A stretch of DNA of 64,000 nucleotides from Actinomycetes bacterium. GTDB taxonomy: Bacteria > Actinomycetota > Acidimicrobiia > Acidimicrobiales > Acidimicrobiaceae. Position 1 is the first letter of the stretch. Every line of letters starts with the position of its first letter. A program made the position numbers and the translations under genes. This document shows, in pieces, positions 1-11,549 of the stretch. The notes under the pieces were generated by a model, which was not told where the DNA came from, searched no databases, and was given only the letters and a program-made list of their open reading frames with translations. The stretch lies in assembly GCA_021841935.1 (NCBI GenBank), contig JAKCDL010000001.1, forward strand, positions 133,679-197,678, in the 5' to 3' direction.

Positions 1-980
1 TGTTCAATCTCCGACTTTGTCGGTGTTCCATCGAGCAGCTCAACCAATATCGCACGACGCTTTGGTGGAAGAGTTCCCAATCCAGCCTTAATCGCCTCGA
101 CCTCTTCAGCGGTTGGATCTAGAGGAGAGAGGTCAGGCTCGGGGAAGTATCGATAGTCGTATGCCTCCTCCTTAGAGCGAAGAGACGAAGTCTTACCGAG
201 ATCTTCATTCCAGTGGCGTGTCTCTTGGATAACCTTGCCACCCTCTTCGACGATCTCCATCTGTCGTCGAGCCTCATAGGTGATAGCGCGGACTAGAGAC
301 CTGAGAGAATTTAGATTTTTTATCTCGCAACGAGTTCCGAGTACCTCAGTGCCCACTGGGCGAACAGAGACGTTAGCGTCAACGCGCAGCGAACCCTCTT
401 CCATCTTTCCATCGGTAGCACCTGTAGCTACGAGGATAGAGCGGAGTTCGCTCACATATTCGCGGGCCTCTTCACCACTAACCATGTCAGGCGCTGAGAC
501 GATCTCTACCAAAGGAATCCCAGAACGGTTGTAGTCAACTAATGAGTAGTCGGCGCCGGTGATTCGTCCGCTAGTACCTATGTGGGTGCTCTTGCCGGTG
601 TCTTCTTCGATATGAGCTCTGACAATATTCACGATCTTGCCAGTAATCGGCAGCTCCACGTAGCCATTTACACAGGTGGGCTCATCGTATTGAGTCACCT
701 GATAGTCCTTTGGCATGTCGGGATAGAAGTAGTTCTTACGATGAAAAACCGAGTGTTTGATTTCGCAATTTAGAGCAGTTCCTATCCGCATTGCATATTC
801 AACTGCTCTACGGTTCACAACCGGCAGTGACCCAGGTAGACCCAGGCAAACTGGACAGATATTTGTATTTGGCTCGGCGCCAAACTCGTTGGCACACCCA
901 CAAAATAGCTTTGTCTTGGTCCGCAGTTCAGTGTGAACCTCGAGACCAACAGTGATCAAGTACTTATCTTCCAAAGACAT
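1..980 (-). CDS. gatB: Aspartyl/glutamyl-tRNA(Asn/Gln) amidotransferase subunit B, C-terminus cut by window edge
   Basis: GatB binds misacylated Glu-tRNA(Gln) or Asp-tRNA(Asn) and amidates it with ammonia delivered from GatA. The frame read leftwards from the ATG at 980 stays open to base 1, giving about 326 residues; the family is usually near 480-500, so roughly the last third (tail and YqeY-like domains) is missing. The start [20 protein letters not shown] is the classic GatB N-terminus. It is followed by FCGC and, about 15 residues on, CPVC, the family's four-Cys zinc site, and by the conserved [12 protein letters not shown] segment. A strong ribosome site (GGGAGGTG) lies just upstream, directly after the gatA stop. 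It is the last gene of gatC-gatA-gatB. Identification is near certain. Confidence 0.97.
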   Translation of the reverse strand, partial: MSLEDKYLITVGLEVHTELRTKTKLFCGCANEFGAEPNTNICPVCLGLPGSLPVVNRRAVEYAMRIGTALNCEIKHSVFHRKNYFYPDMPKDYQVTQYDEPTCVNGYVELPITGKIVNIVRAHIEEDTGKSTHIGTSGRITGADYSLVDYNRSGIPLVEIVSAPDMVSGEEAREYVSELRSILVATGATDGKMEEGSLRVDANVSVRPVGTEVLGTRCEIKNLNSLRSLVRAITYEARRQMEIVEEGGKVIQETRHWNEDLGKTSSLRSKEEAYDYRYFPEPDLSPLDPTAEEVEAIKAGLGTLPPKRRAILVELLDGTPTKSEIE

Positions 981-991
981 CTGACACCTCC

Positions 992-2461
992 CTACTTTCC
1001 TTTGTTATCCCACTCGGGAATTGCCTTATAGTTAGCCGCTGCTTCAAGCGCTGAGGCGACTTTGAACATCACGCCTTCTCCAAAAGATGGCGCAAGAACC
1101 TGTATTCCAATTGGAAGTCCACCTTCACCTCCAGCAAATGGAACGCTCATCGCTGGGTGGCCAGCAAGGTTTGAAGGGATGGTGCATACATCGGACATAT
1201 ACATCGAGAGGGGGTCGCTCTTAGCGTTGAACTCAAAGGCCACAGTAGGAGAGGTCGCCGAAATCAATACATCAAATCGATCGTATGCATTATCAAAGTC
1301 GTTAGCAATTAGCGTTCTGACCTTCTGCGCTTTGCCGTAGAGGGCGTCGTAGTATCCAGCGGAGAGTGCGTAGGTACCGAGCATAATTCGCCTCTTTACC
1401 TCAGGGCCAAATCCTTGCCCTCGAGTAAGCTCATACGTCTCGTTCATGTCTTTACCTTCGACTCGAACTCCATAGCGAACTCCATCGAATCTTGCTAGGT
1501 TTGAGGAGGCTTCGGCGGGTGCAATCAAGTAGTAAGCGGTCAATCCAAACTTTGCTGCTGGTACCGAGACCTCTTCCACTTGAGCACCGAGGGCACGTAG
1601 GGCATCGATGGCCAAGTTTAATGCATTTTCTACGTCACTTGAGAGTCCATCCAACATCTCAGTTATAACTCCGACCCTCAATCCCTTTACGTCATTGTCG
1701 ATCGGTTGATGGCTATAGCTTCTTTCAGCTAGTGACGTCGAGTCGCGGCCATCGTGGCCAGAGATCACATCTAGAACCAACGACGCATCGTCAACGCTTC
1801 TTGCGAAGGGACCGATTTGGTCTAGTGATGACGCGAAGGCGATCAAACCGTATCGAGATACGAGGCCATAAGTTGGCTTTACGCCAACCACTCCACACAG
1901 CGAAGCTGGCTGGCGAATAGATCCTCCGGTATCGGATCCTATAGCAATCGGGGCAAAGCGAGCTGCAACGCTCGCCGCACTTCCGCCCGATGATCCGCCA
2001 GGTACTCGATTCAAATCAATTGGATTTCGAGTCGAGAAGAAGGCCGAATTCTCAGTAGATGACCCCATTGCGAATTCATCTAAGTTCGTCTTGCCGATCG
2101 CTATTGCTCCAGCTGCTTCTAGGCGCTCAATTACAGTTGCCGTATACGGAGGAATCCATCCCTTGAGGATCTTGGAGGAGCAAGTAGTCTCAACCCCTCT
2201 ATATGCCATGTTGTCCTTGAGAGCCACTGGGACACCGGCCAAGGCACCGAGTTCTTCGCCGCGAGATCTTCTCTCGTCAACAGCCTTAGCACCATCAAGG
2301 GCTCTCTCGCCCATCTGAGTTACGAAAGACCTTACATCTCCCTCATGCTTATCAATTTGGTCAAGGTGGGCCGTAACAACCTCGACGGCACTAAATTCTC
2401 CGGAGCGAACTCCAGCAGCAATTTCGACCGCACTCATCTCGATGAAATTTAGATCACTCAC
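992..2461 (-). CDS. gatA: Glutamyl-tRNA(Gln) amidotransferase subunit A (amidase)
   Basis: GatA is the glutaminase of the GatCAB complex; it releases ammonia from glutamine and channels it to GatB. The 489 residues match the family length. The amidase signature is clear: Lys82 in VALKDNM, the cis-Ser157 in GGSSGGSAA and the nucleophile Ser181 in [11 protein letters not shown] form the Ser-cisSer-Lys triad with the usual family spacing. Translation begins at a GTG placed directly after the gatC stop codon, which implies coupling of the two subunits. The gatB start lies 11 bases beyond the gatA stop, with its ribosome site in that gap. Nothing is unusual in the sequence. Confidence 0.98.
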   Translation of the reverse strand: MSDLNFIEMSAVEIAAGVRSGEFSAVEVVTAHLDQIDKHEGDVRSFVTQMGERALDGAKAVDERRSRGEELGALAGVPVALKDNMAYRGVETTCSSKILKGWIPPYTATVIERLEAAGAIAIGKTNLDEFAMGSSTENSAFFSTRNPIDLNRVPGGSSGGSAASVAARFAPIAIGSDTGGSIRQPASLCGVVGVKPTYGLVSRYGLIAFASSLDQIGPFARSVDDASLVLDVISGHDGRDSTSLAERSYSHQPIDNDVKGLRVGVITEMLDGLSSDVENALNLAIDALRALGAQVEEVSVPAAKFGLTAYYLIAPAEASSNLARFDGVRYGVRVEGKDMNETYELTRGQGFGPEVKRRIMLGTYALSAGYYDALYGKAQKVRTLIANDFDNAYDRFDVLISATSPTVAFEFNAKSDPLSMYMSDVCTIPSNLAGHPAMSVPFAGGEGGLPIGIQVLAPSFGEGVMFKVASALEAAANYKAIPEWDNKGK

Positions 2462-2764
2462 TTACTCTTCACCCACGATCTTTGGAACTAAAAACATCGA
2501 AGCTTGGGCATCTGGGGCAGATGCCAGTACCTCTTCGCGATCGAGCGAAGGACGAACCTCATCATCTCTCATAATGTTGACTACGTTGAGCGTATGGCGC
2601 ATCGGGGCAACACCATCTAAGTCAAGGGAAGCTATATCGTCGGCGTGCTTGAGAATAGCTGAAAGTTGGCCCGCATATTGGTTCACTTCACCTTCGTCAA
2701 GTGCCAAGCGAGCTAAGTATGCAATATGGCGCGTTGTTTCAATAGAGATATCGTCGTTTGACAT
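2462..2764 (-). CDS. gatC: Glutamyl-tRNA(Gln) amidotransferase subunit C
   Basis: GatC is the small belt protein that holds GatA and GatB together. It is about 100 residues, with the typical N-terminal ISIETTRHIAYLARLAL and the central IASLDLDGVAPMRH, and ends in a Phe-Leu-Val-Pro-containing tail. I place the start at the ATG at 2764 rather than the in-frame GTG at 2770, because an AGG-containing ribosome site lies eight bases before the ATG but is almost touching the GTG. It is the first gene of gatC-gatA-gatB; its stop abuts the gatA start. An esterase gene lies upstream on the same strand after a 50-base gap. Confidence 0.95.
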   Translation of the reverse strand: MSNDDISIETTRHIAYLARLALDEGEVNQYAGQLSAILKHADDIASLDLDGVAPMRHTLNVVNIMRDDEVRPSLDREEVLASAPDAQASMFLVPKIVGEE

Positions 2765-2816
2765 GTCCACAGCCTATTTCGACTAGGGACTTATCTAAGC
2801 CAGGGCGCTTACCTCG

Positions 2817-3575
2817 CTATGACAGTGAGTCGAAAAACGAGATCATCCCATCGTTGATGATCTCCTTATCGAAGTCCAACGTTGCAACGTGAAATGAGTT
2901 CTTCAGTACCACTTGTTCAAGGTTCTTGCACTTTTCAACCAGTAGTTCACCTGAGTCTGGCGACACCACATGATCGTCGATGGAGTTATACAGAAGAATC
3001 GGCATCTCTAGCTTTTCAACCTGAGGAGCAAGTTCAATAACCGCTTCAAACATGGACTTTGCCGTTCGAAGCGGTGAACCTCCATAGGACGCCTCCGTCA
3101 CCTCAGGATCTTTTATGTCGGATCCCACCGCCGGAAATATCTCGATGCCGGCTTCGATTCCTTGATCGATCATCTCTAGGAACGAGGGCGCCGGAGGTGC
3201 GATGAGTGGATTTATCAGCACCATTGCTCTAACTTGGCTAGGCCGTTTCAGTGCTAGGTCGATAGAGAGTGCGCCACCCATTGAGATTCCAACTACAAAG
3301 ATAGAACCGTGCTTAGCGATCAATTCATCAGCTACTTGAATTACCCTTTCCACGTAGTCTGAAAAGCGCGTCACAACCATATCTTCGATAGTGGTTCCAT
3401 GCCCTGGTAACTGGGGAACTTCGAAGCTATAGCCCTCCTTGGCGGCACGGATGTACTGCGGATATAGGGTCTGTGGGGATCCTGTAAAGCCATGGATAAA
3501 TAAAATTGGGTGCGGGCGAGTTCCCTCCGTGTATGAAACTTCGCTTCGCAGATCTTCTGGTGCCGAAAAACTCAA
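2817..3575 (-). CDS. Alpha/beta hydrolase, Est30-like carboxylesterase / monoacylglycerol lipase
   Basis: This 252-residue protein is a compact alpha/beta hydrolase. The oxyanion-hole motif ILFIHGFTGSP is near residue 25, the nucleophile elbow VGISMGG places Ser98, and acid (Asp200/201 in SIDDHVV) and base (His229 in NSFHVATLD) complete the triad. The HGFTGSP and PQLPGHGTT segments resemble Bacillus/Geobacillus Est30-type carboxylesterases, which hydrolyse short- to medium-chain esters. There is no signal peptide, so it should act in the cytoplasm. It lies just upstream of gatC on the same strand. The true substrate cannot be read from sequence; a general esterase or monoglyceride lipase is the safest reading. 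Confidence 0.85.
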   Translation of the reverse strand: MSFSAPEDLRSEVSYTEGTRPHPILFIHGFTGSPQTLYPQYIRAAKEGYSFEVPQLPGHGTTIEDMVVTRFSDYVERVIQVADELIAKHGSIFVVGISMGGALSIDLALKRPSQVRAMVLINPLIAPPAPSFLEMIDQGIEAGIEIFPAVGSDIKDPEVTEASYGGSPLRTAKSMFEAVIELAPQVEKLEMPILLYNSIDDHVVSPDSGELLVEKCKNLEQVVLKNSFHVATLDFDKEIINDGMISFFDSLS

Positions 3576-3759
3576 CGCTTCTCCTTTGATGTGGCCACTT
3601 AATGACGAATCGTATCAGCAATTGGATAGCTAAGGGTACTTTAGGTCAACTCGATCCAGAAAAGCCCTTGTGAGGTCGGTCGTGGCCGTTGGCTTAGCTC
3701 GCCTGCAACTACTTCAGTTTTGAGCGGTAGTCTAAAGTTACGTTAGGAAGGCGATTTAG

Positions 3760-4179
3760 TTGGAAAAGTACCCATTTTTATCACCCGAGTGGATCGACAA
3801 AGTTCGCGAACTTCGCAAAGAGTACGTCGACACCAACGGGATCCCCGCAACCGACACATCAATCCGCATGAATCAAATCGTCACCGAGGTTCCATTCGGT
3901 GACGGAGAACTCTTTACCTACATTGACACAACAAGTGGCTTCGTCGATATTGAGATGGGTCAACTTGAAGATGCCGAGATAACAATTCGGATCGACTACA
4001 ACACCGCCAAGGCGATCTTTGTAGACATGGATGCCCAGGTTGCAATGAACGCCTTCATGCAAGGGAAGATAAGGGTAACTGGCGACTTCACTAAGTTGAT
4101 CGCACTACAAGCTCAATTTGCACCCGGCGAATCAAATCCTCAAGTAATGATCGATCTACTAAAAGAGATAACTGCCTAG
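3760..4179 (+). CDS. SCP2 sterol-binding domain protein
   Basis: The 139-residue product is a single SCP2-like domain, a small fold with a hydrophobic tunnel that binds lipids or acyl chains. Diagnostic features are the central beta strands ending in AEITIRIDYNTAKAIF, followed by AFMQGKIRVTGDFTKLIALQ, the 'GKIkvtGD' helix typical of the family. Translation starts at a TTG preceded by AGGAAGG eight bases upstream; no better start exists in frame. It is a lone plus-strand gene among minus-strand neighbours and converges on the PASTA kinase gene. Stand-alone SCP2 proteins are common in actinobacteria with lipid degradation pathways, but no specific ligand can be named. Confidence 0.88.
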   Translation: MEKYPFLSPEWIDKVRELRKEYVDTNGIPATDTSIRMNQIVTEVPFGDGELFTYIDTTSGFVDIEMGQLEDAEITIRIDYNTAKAIFVDMDAQVAMNAFMQGKIRVTGDFTKLIALQAQFAPGESNPQVMIDLLKEITA

Positions 4180-4190
4180 AAATTCTCCCA

Positions 4191-6350
4191 CTACCTGCTT
4201 ATGGTATAAACGTCAACGCTCGAGCCAAACTTTACCGAAGTTCCGCCAGTTGGGTTTTGAAATATCACCACAACGTTTCCGTTAGGTCCATAGACGTTTC
4301 CAACCGACAGGCCAACCGCCGCCAATGCTGCTTGAGCCTGCTTGAGCGTCATAGTCGTCAAATCGGGAACTGCCACCAAGTGTGGTCCAAGTGAGACTAC
4401 AAAGGATATTGTTGTTCCTCGGGCTACCATGTTGCCAGCTGCAACTGACTGCGAGATAACCTGGCCCGCAGCTACAGTATCAGAGTAAGCAGTCGAAGCT
4501 GACGCCACCAACCCGATGCTAGTTAGCGCGCTTTGAGCCGCACTTTGGCTATCTCCAATTAAGTTTGGCACGCTTCGAGGTGCTGGCCCCTTCGACTCAA
4601 CTAGAGCGACAACAGAACCAACTTTTAGACTTCCCGATGCGGGGCTCTGCGATATTACAAAACCGCTTGGAACCGTCTCTGAGTATTGAGAGGTTACGGT
4701 CGAACTGAGTCCAGCGGTGATCAGAGAGTAGTCGGCACCGCTAAGCGAGGCACCAACAACATTGGGTACATTAACTGGAGCTGGACCAGTAGAAACTACC
4801 AGAGCAATCTTCGAATTCTGCTTCAATTTCGCACCCGGGAATGGATCTTCAGAGATCACAGAACCACTTGGAATCGATGGATCGTTTTGGTAAGAAATTG
4901 CCCCTGGTGTTAGCTGACTTCGCAGAATAGAACTCTTCGCCTGACTCAAAGTAAGAGATACTACGTTCGGGGCAGAATATAGAGTCGGAGGGCGATTGAC
5001 CAGTGTTGACAGATAAGCAAATACTCCACCGGCGACTAACAAAACTGCAATCAAAACGCCAATAATTCGCCCCTTCTTACCCTTAGTATCAGCCTTTATG
5101 TCCTCAGATTCGGGGTCCTTTGGGTCGTCAACGTCTGATTGGTTGACCGCTAACTCGTCATCGGAGCGCAAAAAAGTATCAATTGGCGCGTTGGCTTCGT
5201 CTTCATATGGAACAAATGAGTCATCTTGATCATACGGAAGGCGTCCAATACGACTTCCCGCCACAACTTCCACGACTTCAAAGTTTCGAGTTGCATCAAC
5301 GTCATCGAACCGCGGGTCGATTTCAACAGAGCCACTCTTTGGCGAATCTACAGCGTCGCCCCTATTGAAGGACTCTTTACTCTGTGTCTCGCTGGGAGTA
5401 GCGCCAGGGGCTGCGATGTCCTTGGTTGCAAAATCAGGAGATAGAACTTCTACAACTGTTGGAGGGTCAAGGACCGAACTTGAAGCAACGTAGTGGCTCA
5501 CGGCGACCTTGGATGGCCGCGGTAACAGCCGGGACAGCTCTCCGAAGGCCTCTTCTGCCTCTGATGCGCTTATTCGTTTTTCAGGGTCAAGGCGCGACAT
5601 CTCTCGCAAAATAGGACGAAGTGGGCCAAGAGCATCAGGAACTTCAAAGTCGCCATGCGTCCTAGCCATTGCAGACGCATATGCCGTGTCAGCCAGAAAT
5701 GGAGGAACCCCAGTTACGGACTCAGTAACAACGAGCGCAAATGAGTAGATGTCGCTTGCCTGATTCGATGACTCTCCAAAGATCTGTTCTGGCGCGGCAT
5801 ATCGCGCCGTTCCGACTACCGCTCCTACCGGTTCGGTCCAGGCAGCTGCAGCTAAGGCCCTTGCTATTCCAAAGTCGGCAACTCTTATTCGTCCCTCTTC
5901 GTCAAAGAGTAGATTAGATGGCTTTATATCTCGGTGAACGTAACCCTTTTGATGAGCGTACGCCAATGCAGCAGCTATGTCATGAGCAACGGCAGAGGCC
6001 TGAGGGTGATCGAGAACTACGTCCCGATCTAAAAGCGCGCGTAGCGTCCCACCCGCTAAGAACTCAAAGACTAGGTAAGGGGCTGAATCACTTTGCCCTG
6101 AATCAAAGACCCGAACGATACTTGGATGATTTAACGACGCGGCGGCTTTAGCTTCGGCGTGGAACTGTCTTGCAAAAGTGGAGTAGTTGCTGAGTCCTTC
6201 GTGAAGCAGTTTGATTGCCACCTTACGACCAAGGGTCATATCTCGGGCAAGGTAAACGACTCCCGAACCGCCCGCTCCCACGATGTCAATGAGGACGAAA
6301 CGATCTGAAAGAACAGAACCTATCTTTTCGCTCGGACTCTTCAAATGCAC
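4191..6350 (-). CDS. Ser/Thr protein kinase with four PASTA domains (PknB/StkP type)
   Basis: A 719-residue membrane-spanning kinase that should sense peptidoglycan fragments outside the cell and phosphorylate cytoplasmic targets. The kinase domain covers about residues 15-275: glycine loop GAGGSG, Lys47 in VAIK, catalytic Asp141 in HRDIKPSN and Asp159 in DFG. A long acidic linker (about 280-425) leads to one transmembrane helix at about 428-450, then four PASTA repeats to the C-terminus, each opening with a Pro-Asn/Asp-(Val/Leu) motif. The start is a GTG at 6350 with only a weak ribosome site. It lies between ligA and the gatCAB genes rather than with ftsW/pbpA, the usual actinobacterial site for pknB, so it may be an extra paralogue. 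Confidence 0.95.
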   Translation of the reverse strand: MHLKSPSEKIGSVLSDRFVLIDIVGAGGSGVVYLARDMTLGRKVAIKLLHEGLSNYSTFARQFHAEAKAAASLNHPSIVRVFDSGQSDSAPYLVFEFLAGGTLRALLDRDVVLDHPQASAVAHDIAAALAYAHQKGYVHRDIKPSNLLFDEEGRIRVADFGIARALAAAAWTEPVGAVVGTARYAAPEQIFGESSNQASDIYSFALVVTESVTGVPPFLADTAYASAMARTHGDFEVPDALGPLRPILREMSRLDPEKRISASEAEEAFGELSRLLPRPSKVAVSHYVASSSVLDPPTVVEVLSPDFATKDIAAPGATPSETQSKESFNRGDAVDSPKSGSVEIDPRFDDVDATRNFEVVEVVAGSRIGRLPYDQDDSFVPYEDEANAPIDTFLRSDDELAVNQSDVDDPKDPESEDIKADTKGKKGRIIGVLIAVLLVAGGVFAYLSTLVNRPPTLYSAPNVVSLTLSQAKSSILRSQLTPGAISYQNDPSIPSGSVISEDPFPGAKLKQNSKIALVVSTGPAPVNVPNVVGASLSGADYSLITAGLSSTVTSQYSETVPSGFVISQSPASGSLKVGSVVALVESKGPAPRSVPNLIGDSQSAAQSALTSIGLVASASTAYSDTVAAGQVISQSVAAGNMVARGTTISFVVSLGPHLVAVPDLTTMTLKQAQAALAAVGLSVGNVYGPNGNVVVIFQNPTGGTSVKFGSSVDVYTISR

Positions 6351-6441
6351 CTGCTACTGAATATCTGCAACCAAATCGGAATTACACCTATGAGTTTAGA
6401 ATTGAATTTCAAACCACCGTTTAAGTTGTCAATCACAACCA

Positions 6442-8532
<2,091 letters not shown>

Positions 8533-8582
8533 CTAATCGAGTTACAGGAAGGCTCAACGGCCAATGAGCCTAAGAAGGCGAT

Positions 8583-9617
8583 TCAACGAGCTACAACCGC
8601 GCTTCCTAATACGCAATTTCCATCGTAAAAAGCTACGGTTTGACCTGCTGCTACCCTTCGAACCGTTCCATCGACTATGACGTGATCACCGTGAAATGTA
8701 GCGGCTGTAATTCGGCCATGTGCTGAAGTTTGAATCTCGACCCTTTGCCCCTCTTCAATCGCGTCACCGATGAAGGTTACTGGACCGAATCGAATGGTTT
8801 CTGTATAGGTCTCTTCCAGGCGGCCCATTACTACGGTATTTGTCTCTGTGTCAACGTCAACCACATAACGCCTAGTAGAGTCACCAAGGGTACCAAGGCC
8901 CTTCCTCTGTCCAATTGTCACGACCTCGCGCGATTCGACTTCACCAAGGAGTGCACCACTTCCACTTTCGACCACCTTCGCCGGCGTCAACTTCGTCCTC
9001 TTGCTGAGAAATTCAACCCTAGAGGTAGTTGAAGCAATGAAGCATACATCTTGGGAGTCGGGCTTTTGGGCAGTGATCAGACCGGCGTCACTTGCGATCT
9101 GTCGAACCTTCTCCTTCTCCATCGCCCCAATTGGAAGCATTAGTCTGTCGAGTCGACTTTGCCCGATCATCGATATCACATACGATTGATCTTTATTGGA
9201 GTCAAGACCTCGCATGAGTCGGCGCTTACCACCACTCTCCTCTACCCTCGCGTAGTGGCCAGTTGCAACGAAGTCGAAGCCAAGGCGCACTGCACGATCG
9301 ATGAAGATATCAAATTTGATACTACGGTTACATTCGATGCAAGGGTTAGGAGTCAAGCCATCGGCATAAGAGTGAACGTAGTGTGAGACTACCTTTTCCT
9401 CGAACTCTTCTGTAAAGTTAAAGACGTGATGTTCAATACCAATCTTGTTGGCGACCATACGGGCATCTGCTACATCGGCGACGGAGCAGCAACCGGAGTC
9501 GCTTACACCACCCCACAACTTCATTGTGGCGCCTACTACATCGTGGCCCTGCCTCTTTAGAAGAAGCGCCGCAACTGAGGAGTCAACCCCTCCTGACATG
9601 GCAACCAAAATACGCAA
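8583..9617 (-). CDS. mnmA: tRNA-specific 2-thiouridylase MnmA
   Basis: MnmA adenylates and thiolates U34 of tRNA Lys, Glu and Gln. The PP-loop SGGVDSSVAA lies next to the N-terminus. The two catalytic cysteines are in NPCIECNRSIKFD and SQDVCFI, and the KGLGTLG segment and a C-terminal beta-barrel are present. I place the start at the TTG at 9617 (protein MRILVAMSGGVDSS, 344 residues), since GGAGA lies five to six bases before it and MnmA proteins normally begin only a few residues before the PP-loop; the longer in-frame start at 9659 adds a 14-residue extension with no family counterpart. It is followed by ligA on the same strand. Confidence 0.96.
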   Translation of the reverse strand: MRILVAMSGGVDSSVAALLLKRQGHDVVGATMKLWGGVSDSGCCSVADVADARMVANKIGIEHHVFNFTEEFEEKVVSHYVHSYADGLTPNPCIECNRSIKFDIFIDRAVRLGFDFVATGHYARVEESGGKRRLMRGLDSNKDQSYVISMIGQSRLDRLMLPIGAMEKEKVRQIASDAGLITAQKPDSQDVCFIASTTSRVEFLSKRTKLTPAKVVESGSGALLGEVESREVVTIGQRKGLGTLGDSTRRYVVDVDTETNTVVMGRLEETYTETIRFGPVTFIGDAIEEGQRVEIQTSAHGRITAATFHGDHVIVDGTVRRVAAGQTVAFYDGNCVLGSAVVAR

Positions 9618-9706
9618 CAGAGTCTCCGATAGATAAAAAGATTTGGCGAGATTGCCCACTACATTCTACCCCGGGCCACCACGGCTAGGGCGTAGCACGA
9701 TAGTGG

Positions 9707-10552
9707 CTAGATGAGCTCCTTCAGAAGGGATGGCCGATCGGTAATTAGTCCATCCGCCCCTCTCTCTATCAGAAGATCCATCTCGTCCCGCTCATTTATC
9801 GTCCATACGTGGACAGCTTTTCCACCCTCGTGGGCGGCCTCAATAAACTCCTCTGTAGCCAATTCAATCTCGCCATAGAAACGAGGGATCTGAAAGGCTA
9901 CATATGGCGAAGCATTAGCGATAGCGACGGCCTGCTTGAAGTCCGTGATGAGTGCAAAGTAAAATTCAGAGATCTCACCTGGACCAGCGGAGGTAAATAC
10001 TTCGGGGTTTATTTTTCTAACGGCAAAGAGGGATGAGTCTCGAAAAGAGGCGACTATGACCCGATCTTTTGCCCCCGCACCCAATATCTCGGAGACGACT
10101 TGGGCTTCATAAGGCTCAGAATTAGCCGGGGCCGCTTTGATGTCGACGTTAATGATGGTATTTGGATATCGCTCGAGAACTTCACGAAACGTTGCAACTC
10201 CGAACCGTCGATCCAAAGGCCACCTTCCTCGATAGAGGTACTCTGAACTTCTGCGACCGACAGAGCAGTACTCACCAGAGTCTGGAACGAACCAGTAGGC
10301 GTTATCGAGGACGGAAAGCTCTCTAATGCCCAGTTCTGAGACCTTTCCATCTCCGGGAGTGGTTCTATCTACCTCATTATCGTGGAGGACTACGATCACT
10401 CCATCCTTGGAGCAGTGCAGGTCAAGTTCGAGGCCGGGTATGCCGAGTTCTACGGCACGATCCATGGCGAATAAAGTCGACGAAGGAGCCTCTAAGGCTC
10501 CACCTCGATGGGCATAGTGCATTGAGCGGCGTTCGAGCCAGGGATTTATCAT
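9707..10552 (-). CDS. Glycerophosphodiester phosphodiesterase
   Basis: A 281-residue GDPD-family enzyme that should hydrolyse glycerophosphodiesters to glycerol 3-phosphate and an alcohol. The hallmark residues are visible: His-Arg in YAHRGGALEAPSST, metal ligands Glu-Asp in GLELDLHCSKDG, and the general acid His in VVLHDNEVDRTT. Near the C-terminus are VHVWTINERDEMDLLIERGADGL-type residues, the conserved ending of the barrel. No signal peptide is seen, so it is probably cytoplasmic. It lies between mnmA and a response regulator on the same strand, with about 36-47 bases on each side. Confidence 0.93.
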   Translation of the reverse strand: MINPWLERRSMHYAHRGGALEAPSSTLFAMDRAVELGIPGLELDLHCSKDGVIVVLHDNEVDRTTPGDGKVSELGIRELSVLDNAYWFVPDSGEYCSVGRRSSEYLYRGRWPLDRRFGVATFREVLERYPNTIINVDIKAAPANSEPYEAQVVSEILGAGAKDRVIVASFRDSSLFAVRKINPEVFTSAGPGEISEFYFALITDFKQAVAIANASPYVAFQIPRFYGEIELATEEFIEAAHEGGKAVHVWTINERDEMDLLIERGADGLITDRPSLLKELI

Positions 10553-10588
10553 CTCAAACTCACAATCGTCAAGAAAGTCTTAGATAAG

Positions 10589-11233
10589 CTACTCGATGAT
10601 CCCCTCGCGACGAGCAGTCGAGACGGCTTCGAGCATCGAGTGGCACTCTAGCTTCGAGATAATCCTAGCTATGTGGTTACGTGCAGTATTTAGTGAGATG
10701 TTGAGTGACGACGAAATGTCCGATGCGGAGTTCCCTTCATCGAGCATTCTCAGAACTTCGATCTCACGTTTGGTCAAATTGTCTCCGACTCTCTGGCGTC
10801 GACCTGACAAGATCGAGAGGACCTCGGTGGCCATTGAAGGCTCCATCACCGACCTACCTCGAACAGAATCACGTATTCCCCGAATCACATCGTGGAGTGG
10901 AACATCCTTAGTCAAGAAGCCAGCTGCACCGTGGGAGACGGCAAATGCAGCACTTCTAGCATCTCTTACCGCAGTCAAAACTAATATTGCGATGCTTTCG
11001 TCGAGAGAACGAAGGCGTTCAATAACGTCAAGGCCCTCATCTTCTCCCAACCTCATATCCATGAGAACCACGTCGCATCCGCGCGTCGTGATGTAGTTAG
11101 CTGCCTCGTTTCCATCTTTGGCGACGCCGACCACTCGCATATCTGATTGAGTCGAAAGCGCCATTGACATCGTCTCTGCGAAGACAGTATGGTCCTCGAC
11201 GATCAACACTCGGATTGGTTCATCTGGCAACAA
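10589..11233 (-). CDS. NarL/LuxR-family response regulator
   Basis: A two-domain response regulator of 214 residues. The receiver has the acid pocket ...VEDHTVF and phospho-acceptor Asp59 in VVLMDMRLGED; the C-terminal LuxR-type HTH begins at LTKREIEVLRMLDEG and includes SASDISSSLNISLNTARNH. The start is a TTG at 11233 or the next TTG at 11230; GGAGG lies five and eight bases before them. It is divergent from the CHASE3 sensor kinase gene at 11550, its most likely partner. The 316-base gap between them carries repeated ATGAGGT sites that could be its operators. Confidence 0.94.
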   Translation of the reverse strand: MLPDEPIRVLIVEDHTVFAETMSMALSTQSDMRVVGVAKDGNEAANYITTRGCDVVLMDMRLGEDEGLDVIERLRSLDESIAILVLTAVRDARSAAFAVSHGAAGFLTKDVPLHDVIRGIRDSVRGRSVMEPSMATEVLSILSGRRQRVGDNLTKREIEVLRMLDEGNSASDISSSLNISLNTARNHIARIISKLECHSMLEAVSTARREGIIE

Positions 11234-11549
11234 CGGAGCCTCCGACTCGAAAACAATAATCAGCTACAGATGCAAACATCAACTGAAACGAACGCTCGCC
11301 GTAACAAGCGACACAAGAGGACCCCCAACAGCTTTGACTTGTCGAGCCAGCCTATGCCTTCCCCCGAAAAACGGCAAAGATCCGAGACACTCAAAATTAT
11401 ACATCGCATATAGCTAGGATTTATCCCTAATTGAAGTTAATATAGTCATTTTGAATATAACTTGTTTGACTACGATCTGGCTTCTAATTAGTCGCCTGAA
11501 ATGAGGTGCGACGTGGCATACCTCATATTATTTGTTATGAGGTGAGAAG
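11234..11549. promoter_or_regulatory. Divergent regulatory region with three ATGAGGT half-sites
   Basis: This 316-base gap separates the divergent NarL-type regulator and CHASE3 kinase genes. Its right part is AT-rich and contains ATGAGGTG at 11501-11508, the reverse complement ACCTCAT at 11520-11526, and ATGAGGTG again at 11537-11544. The last copy overlaps the ribosome site of the kinase gene. The spaced inverted and direct 7-mers are the kind of site NarL-family regulators use, so feedback control by the adjacent regulator is plausible but inferred. The left part shows no other clear signal. Confidence 0.4.
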
